From Virgibacillus salarius (GTDB lineage Bacteria > Bacillota > Bacilli > Bacillales > Amphibacillaceae), in NCBI RefSeq assembly GCF_039521925.1, contig NZ_BAAACY010000011.1, forward strand, positions 1-64,000: a stretch of 64,000 bases of DNA, written 5' to 3'. The position numbers were made by a program, and so were the translations under genes. Below are positions 1-8,246 of the stretch, in pieces. The notes beneath the pieces are model-generated. The model had not been told where the DNA came from. It made no database searches and saw only the letters and a list, made by a program, of their open reading frames with translations. Numbering within the stretch: position 1 is the stretch's first letter; the number at the start of each line of letters is the position of its first letter.

Positions 1-103
1 TAACACAGCTGCTTTTATACTCACGGATAGCGATTTTCACTTTACCCATTGTAAAAAAAGTCAACCTATTTACTTATGACAAGAATTGTTGCACCTTCTC
101 ATA

Positions 104-236
104 GCGGAGACGAATTACGTAGACTCCTGCGGGAATTGCGCGAGCCGAAAATCCACTTTGCAACGTGTTCTTCTTTGCAAAGTTAGTTGAGGCCCGTGCC
201 CGCGGAAAGCGAAGCAATTCGTCGGAGCATTGCCAA
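104..236 (+). repeat. Dispersed intergenic repeat, family B, copy 1
   Basis: This non-coding block contains a 'gactcctgcggga' start, a 'gcgagccgaa' segment, a 'caacgtgtt' segment and a 'gtgcccgcggaaagcga' end. Related sequences appear near 21003-21140 and, in reverse complement, near 48713-48890. Similar GC-rich blocks are common between genes in Bacillaceae genomes (recalled, not searched). It has no ORF and its function is unknown. The boundaries are approximate. Confidence 0.6.
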
Positions 237-310
237 TATACATCAAACATTTCAAAATAACTACTTGGCTGTACGCAGTCATTGCACTGATTTTATACTT
301 TCTTAACTTA

Positions 311-515
311 GAACAAAAGCGCTAGCGCCCGATTAGAAACGTAATTACTGGAGTGAGCCAATGGAGATAAAGGAAATCACGGTGAGCTTGTGAGCCAATG
401 AGGACTTAGATTAGGGCGATTCATGAAGTCGCTACGTTTCTGGGTGCTGGAGCTGGACACGGCTCAACACGCCCATATTTATCTACATAGGCAATTTTTA
501 TAATTTCCTAGACTA
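311..515 (+). repeat. Dispersed intergenic repeat, family A, copy 1
   Basis: This is the first of four ~200-bp copies, the others being near 11425, 20708 and 34817. It starts 'gaacaaaagcgc', contains the shared core ACTTAGATTAGGGCG, and ends in an AT-rich 'tataatttcctagact' tail. The outer arms (AGAAACGTA and TACGTTTCT, flanked by GCGCCC and GGGTGC) are inverted, so a long hairpin can form. The rest of positions 1-638 holds the family B copy and a weak terminator-like stretch near 517-570 downstream of scpB. I see no gene there. Confidence 0.75.
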
Positions 516-638
516 CAAAAAAACGCTTGCCGCTTCTTCAAGGAACTTGCACTTCCAGTTGAAGGTATATTGCAACGTGCTTTTTATTTAAATGAATCAG
601 TACATTCGTTACTTTAAAGCAACATATAGCATATTAAA

Positions 639-1235
639 TTAGTCTGTATTTCTATTCGATAGGTTTTCGCTGAATCGTTCAAAAAACAAATCCGCCTCCG
701 ATTCCAGCTCATCTGACTCTGTATTTTCTGGAAGTGGTGGTAACTCCTCAAGTGATGTCAAACCAAAATAAGTTAAAAACTCTTTAGAGGTAGCAAATAA
801 TATGGGTTTTCCTACGCTATCCTTTCTCCCCACCTCTTCAATTAAAAGCCGAGAAAGAAGCGTTTGAACTGGTCGATCACTCTTTACTCCTCTAATTTCT
901 TCTATTTCTGTTCTTGTAATTGGCTGCTGATAGGCAATAATTGCAAGAGTTTCTAACGCGGCTTGAGACATCCTTGTCGTTTGAGGAGTTTCTAACAGCT
1001 TTTTATAATAAGGACTATGCTCTGGTTTTGTTGTTAAATGATATACTTCATGAGCCTGCATGATCATAATGCCCCGATCGGTATTGTCATAGTCATACTT
1101 AAGCTCTTCAATTAAGTGTTCGACTGTTGCTTCCGTAATTTCTAATACTTTAGACAACTGTTTAATCGTTATTCCTTCATTTCCTGAAGCAAACAACAGA
1201 CCTTCAACAATTGCCTTTAATTTCGTAATTTCCAC
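639..1235 (-). CDS. scpB: Segregation and condensation protein B
   Basis: ScpB is the winged-helix subunit of the SMC-ScpA-ScpB condensin. It binds ScpA and helps organise and segregate the chromosome near the replication origin. The 198-residue length fits the family (about 190-200). The N-terminal ~160 residues have the two winged-helix repeats, including a LETLAIIAYQQPITR stretch typical of ScpB and an EIRGVKSD loop. The acidic C-terminal tail (from about residue 170) is variable. It follows scpA by 2 bp in the same direction, the usual scpA-scpB operon. Confidence 0.97.
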   Translation of the reverse strand: MEITKLKAIVEGLLFASGNEGITIKQLSKVLEITEATVEHLIEELKYDYDNTDRGIMIMQAHEVYHLTTKPEHSPYYKKLLETPQTTRMSQAALETLAIIAYQQPITRTEIEEIRGVKSDRPVQTLLSRLLIEEVGRKDSVGKPILFATSKEFLTYFGLTSLEELPPLPENTESDELESEADLFFERFSENLSNRNTD

Positions 1236-1237
1236 CT

Positions 1238-1993
1238 TTATTCCTCCATGTTATACACATATAAAGCTTCCAACTGTTCCGTTTGTTCACAATATACTTG
1301 ATTCTCTTTCATTAATTCTAAAAGAGCAATAAATGTTACAACGATGTGTGATCGTGATTGATATGTAAATAGATCATCAAATAATATTCCATCCTTTGCT
1401 TCATTTACAACACGTAAAACCTCTTCCATTCTTTGCTCAATAGATATTTCTGCTCGCTTAATTTTTGTATCTAGTGGTTGATTCCATTTCTTTCGCTCTA
1501 ACATTTTATTCAATGCATTTAACATATCATATACGGAGGTATCACCTTGAACGACTGCAGGGACTTCCTGTACATAATTATCAAATTCGATAGGTGGCCT
1601 TGTGAAAATCTGATTTGCTTCTATTTCCTTCTCCTGTAGCTGGACAGCTGCTTCCTTATACTTTCTATATTCTATTAATCGCTGCATCAATTCTTCCCGT
1701 GGGTCTTCCATATATTCCTCCGATTCTTCCTCTAACTCGGGCTTTGGTAGTAGCATTTGACTTTTAATCTCAACAAGCGTCGCTGCCATAACTAAATATT
1801 CACTTGCAATATTTAATTCAAGGCGTTGCATTGTATGAATATAAGTCATATACTGCTCTGTAATTGTTGCAACCGGAATATCATAAATATCAATCTCGTA
1901 TTGATTAATCAAATGCAGTAATAAATCAAGCGGGCCTTCAAATGTATCTAATTTAACCTGGTAAGCTTGATTCAACTTATTCCGTCCCTTCAT
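1238..1993 (-). CDS. scpA: Segregation and condensation protein A
   Basis: ScpA is the kleisin subunit that bridges the SMC heads with ScpB in bacterial condensin. The 251-residue protein has the family hallmark FEGPLDLLLHLI near the N-terminus (about residues 19-30) and the conserved IDIYDIPVATITEQY motif directly after it. The C-terminal winged helix covers roughly the last 75 residues. The ATG at 1993 lacks a clear ribosome binding site. A TTG at 1975, preceded by AAGGGA, would give a start nearer to that of B. subtilis ScpA, so the first six residues are uncertain. It lies directly upstream of scpB. Confidence 0.97.
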   Translation of the reverse strand: MKGRNKLNQAYQVKLDTFEGPLDLLLHLINQYEIDIYDIPVATITEQYMTYIHTMQRLELNIASEYLVMAATLVEIKSQMLLPKPELEEESEEYMEDPREELMQRLIEYRKYKEAAVQLQEKEIEANQIFTRPPIEFDNYVQEVPAVVQGDTSVYDMLNALNKMLERKKWNQPLDTKIKRAEISIEQRMEEVLRVVNEAKDGILFDDLFTYQSRSHIVVTFIALLELMKENQVYCEQTEQLEALYVYNMEE

Positions 1994-2064
1994 TCAAAAA
2001 TTATATCATTAATTATAAACGCCCATACACGAATTGATCTACCGTCATACGTTATTAATGTAAG

Positions 2065-2089
2065 ATAAATGTTATCACAAAACATTTAT
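2065..2089. repeat. Perfect 9-bp inverted repeat upstream of yjcZ-like gene
   Basis: ATAAATGTT, a 7-bp spacer and AACATTTAT form a perfect inverted repeat 28 bp before the YjcZ-like start codon. It sits where a repressor operator or a promoter-proximal hairpin would lie. No specific regulator can be named. Confidence 0.4.
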
Positions 2090-2117
2090 GCTAAGAAGAA
2101 AAAGGAGGTATTTCATC

Positions 2118-2207
2118 ATGAGTGGTGGATATGGATACGGCGGAGGATTCGCGTTAATCGTTGTATTGTTCATTTTATTAATTATTGTCGGTGCTGCTTG
2201 GCTCTAA
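2118..2207 (+). CDS. YjcZ-family tiny sporulation membrane protein
   Basis: This 29-residue ORF has a strong ribosome binding site (AAAGGAGG at 2102-2109, 8 bp before ATG). The product starts MSGGYGYGGG and continues as a single hydrophobic helix ending GAAWL. This Gly/Tyr-rich head plus one membrane helix is the pattern of the YjcZ/SscA small protein family of spore-formers, several of which are spore or coat-assembly proteins. It is the only plus-strand gene in the first 19 kb and shares a terminator with convergent ribT. Confidence 0.85.
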   Translation: MSGGYGYGGGFALIVVLFILLIIVGAAWL

Positions 2208-2242
2208 GTAAATAACTTACATGTTAACCAGCACACGAAAAT

Positions 2243-2274
2243 AAAAGCCGGCCCCAATATAGGGCTGGCTTTTT
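2243..2274. terminator. Bidirectional terminator between yjcZ-like and ribT
   Basis: The stem is AAAAGCCGGCCCC / AGGGCTGGCTTTT (one G-T pair) around an AATAT loop, with A and T runs on both sides. It serves the plus-strand small gene and overlaps the ribT stop codon on the other strand. Confidence 0.85.
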
Positions 2275-2644
2275 ATTCCTTATCCTTCTCTTCCTTAAAT
2301 GCATCGCATTTTGAATAAAAATGCTGTATCTCCTCTTCAGCACAAACAGCATATTTATCCTGATAAAGGCGAGTTACTTCGTTCATCATCTTTTTGCCAA
2401 TCCCGAGATTACGATGTGAAGGGTTCACAGAAACATGCTGAATAACAGCGTTAATTTCGCCTTCAACCCTAACCCCTATAGCACCTAAAATATCTTCTTC
2501 TTTCCACAAATAAAGATGCCAATCTGGATTTGTTTCATATTCTTTTATCGTTTGTTGCAATTTTTTTACATCTTTTTCTTCTGGCATAAAAGATAATAAA
2601 CCCATTGCAATTTTTTCTAAGTTCTTCTTAAAGCGTATTAACAT
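2273..2644 (-). CDS. ribT: RibT-like GNAT acetyltransferase
   Basis: This is a 123-residue GNAT-fold protein. The acetyl-CoA binding motif A is visible as VNPSHRNLGIGKKMM (about residues 73-87), with the R/Q-x-x-G-x-G signature. Length and sequence character (MLIRFKKN start, IAMGLLSFMP) match RibT, the last gene of the B. subtilis riboflavin operon, whose substrate is not firmly established. Here it stands alone, with no ribDEAH genes and no FMN riboswitch beside it. The family call is firm and the specific role is not. Confidence 0.85.
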   Translation of the reverse strand: MLIRFKKNLEKIAMGLLSFMPEEKDVKKLQQTIKEYETNPDWHLYLWKEEDILGAIGVRVEGEINAVIQHVSVNPSHRNLGIGKKMMNEVTRLYQDKYAVCAEEEIQHFYSKCDAFKEEKDKE

Positions 2645-2824
2645 AGATACCCCTCATTAACGTTATAACTTATGAAAACTTTGGGAAGTTAATTATATTC
2701 CGCGTAGTTAGACGTTGTAAATTTCTGTAGTATTATTCCATAAGCTACAGTTGGAGTTTGTAATTATATTTATGCATGTAAAAACGTATTTGTCAAATTT
2801 AGAATTACTATTTATATGTGAATG

Positions 2825-3289
2825 TTATTTGTTAATCCATTTTTTCTTTCGTACAAGCCGTAACATTTTATACCCATCTGTCTGTTTCCCTTTGTATGCA
2901 AAAGGTAACAAATTCATTAAAGCTATCCAACCGTTAAATAACATCGATAGATGAATAAAGGGGTTAGGATGGCTCTGATGAATAGCCCAAAGTATAACAG
3001 ATACACATCCACTCATAACTGGGCCAAACAGCGAAATAAGAATCTTTTCACGTGGTCGATAACTAGGAGTCCGCTCACTTAATGCGATCCCACCCAAGAA
3101 AAATAGTGGAAACAGCGTAATATAAAATTTATTGAAATTAAAGGATATTCCTTTTTTGCCTGTCCCAATAGATATATAGATTCGGTCTGCACCAACCAAC
3201 CATGCAGCTATAGCATGGCCAAATTCATGTATAAATATACTAATTGGAGCAATTATTGCTAGTAAATAAACAAGCATTATCAATTCCAT
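2825..3289 (-). CDS. Small M50-family site-2-type membrane metalloprotease
   Basis: This 154-residue integral membrane protein has the zinc motif HEFGH at residues 21-25 inside the first transmembrane segment. A second conserved region near the C-terminus (NLLPF followed by a DG pair) would supply the third zinc ligand. Three to four hydrophobic segments are visible and no PDZ domain is present. M50 enzymes cut within membranes, but no substrate can be named here. It lies 27 bp downstream of ppiB in the same direction. The start is supported by AAAGGATGG six bases before ATG. Confidence 0.8.
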   Translation of the reverse strand: MELIMLVYLLAIIAPISIFIHEFGHAIAAWLVGADRIYISIGTGKKGISFNFNKFYITLFPLFFLGGIALSERTPSYRPREKILISLFGPVMSGCVSVILWAIHQSHPNPFIHLSMLFNGWIALMNLLPFAYKGKQTDGYKMLRLVRKKKWINK

Positions 3290-3316
3290 CTATTCCATCC
3301 TTTAGGAAAAACAAAC

Positions 3317-3754
3317 CTATTCGCTGTACACTTTTACTTCCTTCATCACATCGCCATTTTGCATTGATTTAGCAAATTCAATACCAGATGTCACTTGTCC
3401 AAAAACGGTATGAACCCCGTTAAGATGTGGTTGTGGCTCATGTACAATGAAAAATTGACAGCTTCCTGTATCTTTGCCAGCATGAGCCATTGATAGTGAT
3501 CCTTCTAAATGTTTATGTGGATTACCTTCTGTTTCACACTTAATCGTATATCCTGCTGAACCAGTTCCGTTACCATTTGGGCAGCCTCCTTGACTTACGA
3601 AACCTGGAATTACACGATGAAATGTTAAACCATTATAAAATCCATCATTCACCAATTTTTCAAAGTTAGCAACTGTATTTGGTGCTGCGTCTTCATATAA
3701 ATCAAATTCAATTTTATTATTATTTTCCATTACAATATATCCTTTTTTAGCCAT
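3317..3754 (-). CDS. ppiB: Peptidyl-prolyl cis-trans isomerase (cyclophilin)
   Basis: This cyclophilin-type isomerase catalyses cis-trans turnover of peptide bonds before proline in the cytoplasm. The motifs FHRVIPGFVSQGGCP, GSCQFFIVHEPQPHLNGVHTVFGQV and the catalytic Arg in FHRV are all present. The 145-residue length, close to B. subtilis PpiB, follows from starting at the ATG at 3754. That ATG has AAAGGAGA upstream, whereas the upstream in-frame ATG at 3799 has no such site. It is downstream of lysA on the same strand. Confidence 0.96.
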   Translation of the reverse strand: MAKKGYIVMENNNKIEFDLYEDAAPNTVANFEKLVNDGFYNGLTFHRVIPGFVSQGGCPNGNGTGSAGYTIKCETEGNPHKHLEGSLSMAHAGKDTGSCQFFIVHEPQPHLNGVHTVFGQVTSGIEFAKSMQNGDVMKEVKVYSE

Positions 3755-3839
3755 GTTTAAGTCTCCTTTTCTATTTTCAACTATCGTACATTTTATCACT
3801 TAATTTAACGAAAGAAAAGAATTGTTGTTGACATCAGTA

Positions 3840-5147
3840 CTATTCGTAACTTAAATCGTGACTAATAATATCTTGATAGCTCTCACGTTTAACAACTAAT
3901 TTATCTTGGCTATCCTCTACAAAAACGACAGCTGGTTTAGCAAAACGATTATAGTGATTTGCCATCGAATATCCATACGCACCAGTTGAAAAAACAGCGA
4001 GAATATCGCCATGATCTACTTTCGGAAGAGGAAGATCCCAAATTAACATGTCGCCTGATTCACAACATTTACCAGCGATTGATACTTCGCTGATTGGAGG
4101 AGCACTGGCTTTATTTGCTATTACAGCCTCGTATTTAGCTTGGTATAACGCTGGCCTTAAGTTATCTGTCATACCGCCATCGACAGATACATAATTTCTA
4201 ATACCAGGGATATGTTTAATAGCACCTACTGTATATAGTGTTAGTCCTGCATTTCCAGCAATAGCTCTTCCTGGCTCTAACCATATTTCAGGCATTGGTA
4301 TTGCTAGCATTTGTACATGTTTTTTGACTTCTGTCACCAGTTCTTTAACATAGATATCATAAGAAATTGGCGATTCTTCTGAAGTATAGCGAATTCCATA
4401 ACCTCCACCTAGATTTAATACTTCAGGTATGAATCCATACGTATTCTTCCAGTTTTTAAGTTCTTGGAATAATACCTCTGTAGCGATCAAGAAACGATCT
4501 GTTTCGAAGATTTGTGATCCTATGTGGCAATGTAATCCTTTAAACTTAATAAATTCATGATTCCACAATAATTTAAAGGCTTCTTCAGCTTGGCCGTTAT
4601 TCAGATTAAAGCCGAATTTTGAATCTTCATTACCAGTCATTATGTATTGATGCGTCTTCGACTCTATTCCAGGTGTAACACGCATTAAAACATCCATTTG
4701 CTTGTTATATTCCTTTAATAATCTTCCAATAAGCTCAATTTCTCGAAAATTATCAACCACTATACAACCAATATCGTTTTCAATTGCCATGCGCAGCTCA
4801 TTCAAACTTTTATTATTTCCATGGAGATGGATTTTTTCAGTTGGAAATTCTGCTTGCAGCGCTGTGTACAATTCGCCCTCAGAAACCACATCTAAACACA
4901 TGTTCTCCTGTTTCATTATTTGTAACATAGCAATACTTGAAAAAGCTTTACTTGCATAGGCAACTTTAGCTGTAACCTCCATTTTATCAAAGGTCTCGAT
5001 AAATGCTTTGCAATTGTTACGTATTATATTTACATCATAGACATATAGTGGTGTGCCATACTTTTGTGCAAGTTCGACAGCATCTGCCCCACCTATAACT
5101 AGATGCCCTTTGTCGTTTACCTCAAATGGATGGTTATCAATAATCAT
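3840..5147 (-). CDS. lysA: Diaminopimelate decarboxylase
   Basis: This PLP enzyme of fold type III removes CO2 from meso-diaminopimelate to give L-lysine, the last step of lysine synthesis. The PLP lysine sits in AYASKAF (around residue 67), followed by HGNNKS, HCHIGSQI and the GGGYGIRY glycine loop. The substrate Cys/Glu region is CCESGD near residue 360. The length of 435 is normal. As in B. subtilis it follows spoVAF on the same strand, but a terminator lies between them, so it probably has its own promoter in the 210-bp gap. Confidence 0.97.
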   Translation of the reverse strand: MIIDNHPFEVNDKGHLVIGGADAVELAQKYGTPLYVYDVNIIRNNCKAFIETFDKMEVTAKVAYASKAFSSIAMLQIMKQENMCLDVVSEGELYTALQAEFPTEKIHLHGNNKSLNELRMAIENDIGCIVVDNFREIELIGRLLKEYNKQMDVLMRVTPGIESKTHQYIMTGNEDSKFGFNLNNGQAEEAFKLLWNHEFIKFKGLHCHIGSQIFETDRFLIATEVLFQELKNWKNTYGFIPEVLNLGGGYGIRYTSEESPISYDIYVKELVTEVKKHVQMLAIPMPEIWLEPGRAIAGNAGLTLYTVGAIKHIPGIRNYVSVDGGMTDNLRPALYQAKYEAVIANKASAPPISEVSIAGKCCESGDMLIWDLPLPKVDHGDILAVFSTGAYGYSMANHYNRFAKPAVVFVEDSQDKLVVKRESYQDIISHDLSYE

Positions 5148-5291
5148 TGTGAAAGTCCTCCATAATGGTTTTCTGAATTTATAATTAAAAACTTTATCAT
5201 AATAAAATATAAATGAAAAGAGGATGGCTCAAAAGTATATTATTCACATCATAATTCGAACGATTAAAACTAGTCTCACTATAACTCTAAA

Positions 5292-5332
5292 AGAAAAATA
5301 ATGGGTGAAATCATTGGTTGATGACTTTACCC
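5292..5332 (-). terminator. Terminator downstream of spoVAF
   Basis: On the minus strand GGGTAAAGTCAT and ATGATTTCACCC form a 12-position stem with two mismatches around a CAACCA loop. It is followed by ATTATTTTTCTTTT. It separates spoVAF from lysA. Confidence 0.75.
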
Positions 5333-5357
5333 ACTACCATTAGTATGTTTATTTGTT

Positions 5358-6839
5358 CTATTTTTTTGAGGGTTGACGGTAATTATTTTTCGGGTGGACA
5401 ATACTAGGTCGACTATTTGTAAACGGCATAGGGATTCGCACAATCGTATGTAGCATGGCTTTTGCATTAAATGGCATAAACGGCCATAAATAAGGTGTTT
5501 TTAAGGATTTTAAGCTTGCTAATACGATGAGGTGAACCAAGAATAACCCAATAAACCCATAAAGTCCAAACATGCCGGTAATAATAACAAACAGGATGTT
5601 AACAATTTTATTCGAGATACTAAGCTCATAACTTGGTGTTACATAAGATCCAATTGCGCTTATAGAGACATAGAGGATTACTTCCGGACTAAACATTCCC
5701 ACATCAATAGCAATTTGTCCAATCAATACAGCAGCAATCAATCCCATCGAGGTTGAAAGCGGATTTGGCGTATGGATTGCTGCCATTCGTAAAAATTCAA
5801 TTCCGACCATCGCCATTACAATTTGAACCGGAATAGATATATTACCGTCTTCATTTGGCCCGATAAAAGCCAACTCTTTTGGTAATAGCTCCGGCTCCAT
5901 TACAAATAATAACCATAATGGTAACAAGTACATGGAAGCAAAAACTGCAAAAAATCGAATCCAACGCACAAACGTTCCGATGGCTGGTGTTTGTCGATAT
6001 TCTTCAGCATGCTGTAAATGATGAAAAAAAGTCGTTGGTAATATGATCACACTGGGCGATGTATCAACCGTAATTAATACATGACCTTCCAGTAGGTGAT
6101 TAGCTGCTACGTCCGGTCTTTCTGTATAACGAACGAGTGGGTATGGTATCCATTTACGATTTATGATAAATTCATCAATTGTTTTATCTGCCATCGAGAT
6201 ACCATCAATTTCAATTGCCTCAATTCGTTCTTTTATAAGATGTATTAATCCTTCATCCGCAACGTCCTGAATATAACTAAGACATACGTCTGTTTTTGAT
6301 CGCTCACCCACTTTTAACATTTCATTCCGTAGTCTAGCATCTCGAATCCTTCTTCTAGTCAAAGCAGTATTTTCAATAATGTTTTCCGTGTATCCATCAC
6401 GTGAACCACGAACAACACGTTCTGTATCAGGTTCTTCTGGGGTTCTTCCCGGATAATTCCTAACGTCAACAATAAATGCGTAATCCTCACCATCTACAAA
6501 CACAACAATGAGTCCTGATAGCATTTGATCCACTGCTTCATCCATTGTTTTTGCTTGATTCACCTGTTGATGGAGTAAACGATTTTCTATAATCTCTGGT
6601 AGCTTTTTGCTATTTGACTCATGATCATTTAAATTCACTAATTCTTTTATTAAATCTTGAATGATGATGGAATCACATAAACCAGTTACATAATATATTT
6701 GTACCTTTCTTTTCAAAAGTACAATTTCACGAAACCCCAGATCAAACGATACACCGATACCAAGTCGTTTTTTTAAATAGTTTTCTGTATCCTTTATTTT
6801 TGGAGAGATTGGTATTTTCTTATCTTTATTATTCATCAT
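5358..6839 (-). CDS. spoVAF: Stage V sporulation protein AF, GerA-family membrane protein
   Basis: SpoVAF belongs to the GerA germinant-receptor subunit family and, with partner proteins, helps Ca-dipicolinate release in spore germination. The 493-residue length equals that of B. subtilis SpoVAF. The N-terminal half is soluble, with a conserved RDGYTENIIENTALTRRRIR-like stretch (about residues 145-165). The C-terminal half has several transmembrane helices (from about residue 280), with the GerA-type PNPLSTS and SYVTPSYELS segments. It lies 15 bp after spoVAB. The intervening spoVAC, D and E genes of B. subtilis are absent. Confidence 0.95.
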   Translation of the reverse strand: MMNNKDKKIPISPKIKDTENYLKKRLGIGVSFDLGFREIVLLKRKVQIYYVTGLCDSIIIQDLIKELVNLNDHESNSKKLPEIIENRLLHQQVNQAKTMDEAVDQMLSGLIVVFVDGEDYAFIVDVRNYPGRTPEEPDTERVVRGSRDGYTENIIENTALTRRRIRDARLRNEMLKVGERSKTDVCLSYIQDVADEGLIHLIKERIEAIEIDGISMADKTIDEFIINRKWIPYPLVRYTERPDVAANHLLEGHVLITVDTSPSVIILPTTFFHHLQHAEEYRQTPAIGTFVRWIRFFAVFASMYLLPLWLLFVMEPELLPKELAFIGPNEDGNISIPVQIVMAMVGIEFLRMAAIHTPNPLSTSMGLIAAVLIGQIAIDVGMFSPEVILYVSISAIGSYVTPSYELSISNKIVNILFVIITGMFGLYGFIGLFLVHLIVLASLKSLKTPYLWPFMPFNAKAMLHTIVRIPMPFTNSRPSIVHPKNNYRQPSKK

Positions 6840-6854
6840 GTATCGCCTCGATTC

Positions 6855-7283
6855 TTATTGTTTTACAAAATAAACCCATTGAAATATCGATCCAGCTATT
6901 TTACCAAACACAATTGCCATTAATAGCCACATTGTGTGCTTTTCAATACCTATTCGTTTATATAGTATTGGGAATACATTTAAAACCTCGGTTAATGCTG
7001 CAGCAAGCATTCCGTTAAATATTCCTTGTAATATACCCCAGATCATAATAAATACAAAGGAGTAATTCCAGGTAATATTAGTGAATGACAAAAACGTACC
7101 AAAAAGTGACCCAAGCAAAATACATGCCGCATAAATATTAAGAAATGGTTCTGTTTTACTCAGTTGAATAAGCCGAGGAACAATACCTAAGACAGTAATA
7201 AATGCTACATAACCACCCCCAACAGCAAGACCACCAGCAAAGCCAATAATTAATTCGATGAGGCTATTTAGGAGGGGGGGCAT
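6855..7283 (-). CDS. spoVAB: Stage V sporulation protein AB
   Basis: SpoVAB is a 142-residue, very hydrophobic protein with four predicted membrane helices, equal in length to the B. subtilis protein. The GGLAVGGGYVAFITVLGIVPRL stretch (split in the family signature) and the C-terminal GKIAGSIFQW helix are typical. It takes part in the forespore SpoVA system linked to dipicolinate uptake. The start overlaps the end of spoVAA by 20 bp, indicating translational coupling. Confidence 0.94.
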   Translation of the reverse strand: MPPLLNSLIELIIGFAGGLAVGGGYVAFITVLGIVPRLIQLSKTEPFLNIYAACILLGSLFGTFLSFTNITWNYSFVFIMIWGILQGIFNGMLAAALTEVLNVFPILYKRIGIEKHTMWLLMAIVFGKIAGSIFQWVYFVKQ

Positions 7284-7881
7284 CGTTTAATTTATTCTCA
7301 TAATGAATCACATAATTATCGAGATCCTGCTGATAGTTATAAATTTCTACTTCTAAGGGGCTGGGCTCTTCATTAAACCGTTTATTAAACCAATGGTTAA
7401 AGAACAATAACATGCCAATACCTAATCCAAACGAATAGGGAATTTGAAGCCATAATGGAAATTCTTTTTCTTGACCTGTTAGTAAGTAATGAATTTTTTG
7501 GTGAACTTCCTGCATACTCACATCATAATGGAAATTCATAATCGTCATCGCTGTCCCAACGAATAAAAGAATCCAAACACCAATTGCAATCATTACGGAT
7601 GGTGACTTCTTTTTCTCTTGGATACGTATTATGGTTTGCGGTGGTCCGATTAGTTGGAATTCCAGGTTGGTGAAATCATGATTTAAATGCTCTATAATTA
7701 AAAAGCTGTCAAGGATTACAATGTTTTTATCTTTTTTTGTTATTCGATAAATAGGTAAATTTTCCAGCTTTTCTTTCTCTGACGCATTAGTCGAAAGATA
7801 TGCAATATCTTTAAGCTTTAATTCTTGATAACCTATTATCTCCATATTTTTTTTCATTCGTAAATATACCTGTTCTGCCAT
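7264..7881 (-). CDS. spoVAA: Stage V sporulation protein AA
   Basis: This is the first gene of the spoVA operon. The 205-residue product has a soluble N-terminal domain starting MAEQVYLRMKKN, then two membrane helices (about residues 95-115 and 150-165) and a short polar tail, matching SpoVAA in length and layout. AAGGGATGA precedes the ATG. A sigma-G-like promoter lies about 30-60 bp upstream. It is located downstream of sigF, as in B. subtilis. Confidence 0.93.
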   Translation of the reverse strand: MAEQVYLRMKKNMEIIGYQELKLKDIAYLSTNASEKEKLENLPIYRITKKDKNIVILDSFLIIEHLNHDFTNLEFQLIGPPQTIIRIQEKKKSPSVMIAIGVWILLFVGTAMTIMNFHYDVSMQEVHQKIHYLLTGQEKEFPLWLQIPYSFGLGIGMLLFFNHWFNKRFNEEPSPLEVEIYNYQQDLDNYVIHYENKLNDAPPPK

Positions 7882-7912
7882 AAAATCATCCCTTATTGCG
7901 TTAATCTATAGC

Positions 7913-7942
7913 TAGTATTTGTCATTATTGCAATAATTATCA
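7913..7942 (-). promoter_or_regulatory. Candidate sigma-G promoter for spoVAA
   Basis: On the minus strand TGATAA (7937-7942) is followed by 17 bp and AATACTA (7913-7919). This resembles the sigma-G consensus TGAATA / CATACTA. The family is known to be forespore-specific, and the element match is inference. The rest of 7882-8246 holds only the sigF terminator. Confidence 0.5.
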
Positions 7943-8104
7943 CGAAGAATTACTAATACAGGTTTGGACATCGCTAAATCGAATATATGTAAAAACGAAT
8001 AATAATTCTAAGCTAATTATACTTACGGGAAAGGTTTCAGGAAGAACATAATCAGCTATGATTAACTGACCAATATACATTCCTCTTTTAATAAAATAAA
8101 CGAT

Positions 8105-8164
8105 AAAAACCGAACTAATATCCGGATATTAACTTCGTATAATCGGATTATCGTTCGGTTTTTA
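8105..8164 (-). terminator. Terminator downstream of sigF
   Basis: AAAAACCGAAC and GTTCGGTTTTT form the outer stem of a long hairpin. A second perfect palindrome, TAATATCCGGATATTA, lies inside it at 8116-8131. It lies between sigF and spoVAA. Confidence 0.8.
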
Positions 8165-8246
8165 CAAATATTAATTTCTTTTGAACTTGTAGAGATAAAC
8201 AGCATTATTTTTTCTGTATTTTCGTACTTACGAATGTTTTTCCATT

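Noticed and set aside
1..49. Possible start of a minus-strand gene (ATG at 49 running off the left edge, 16 open codons)
   Set aside because: No ribosome binding site before the ATG, and only 16 codons are visible, so it cannot be supported.
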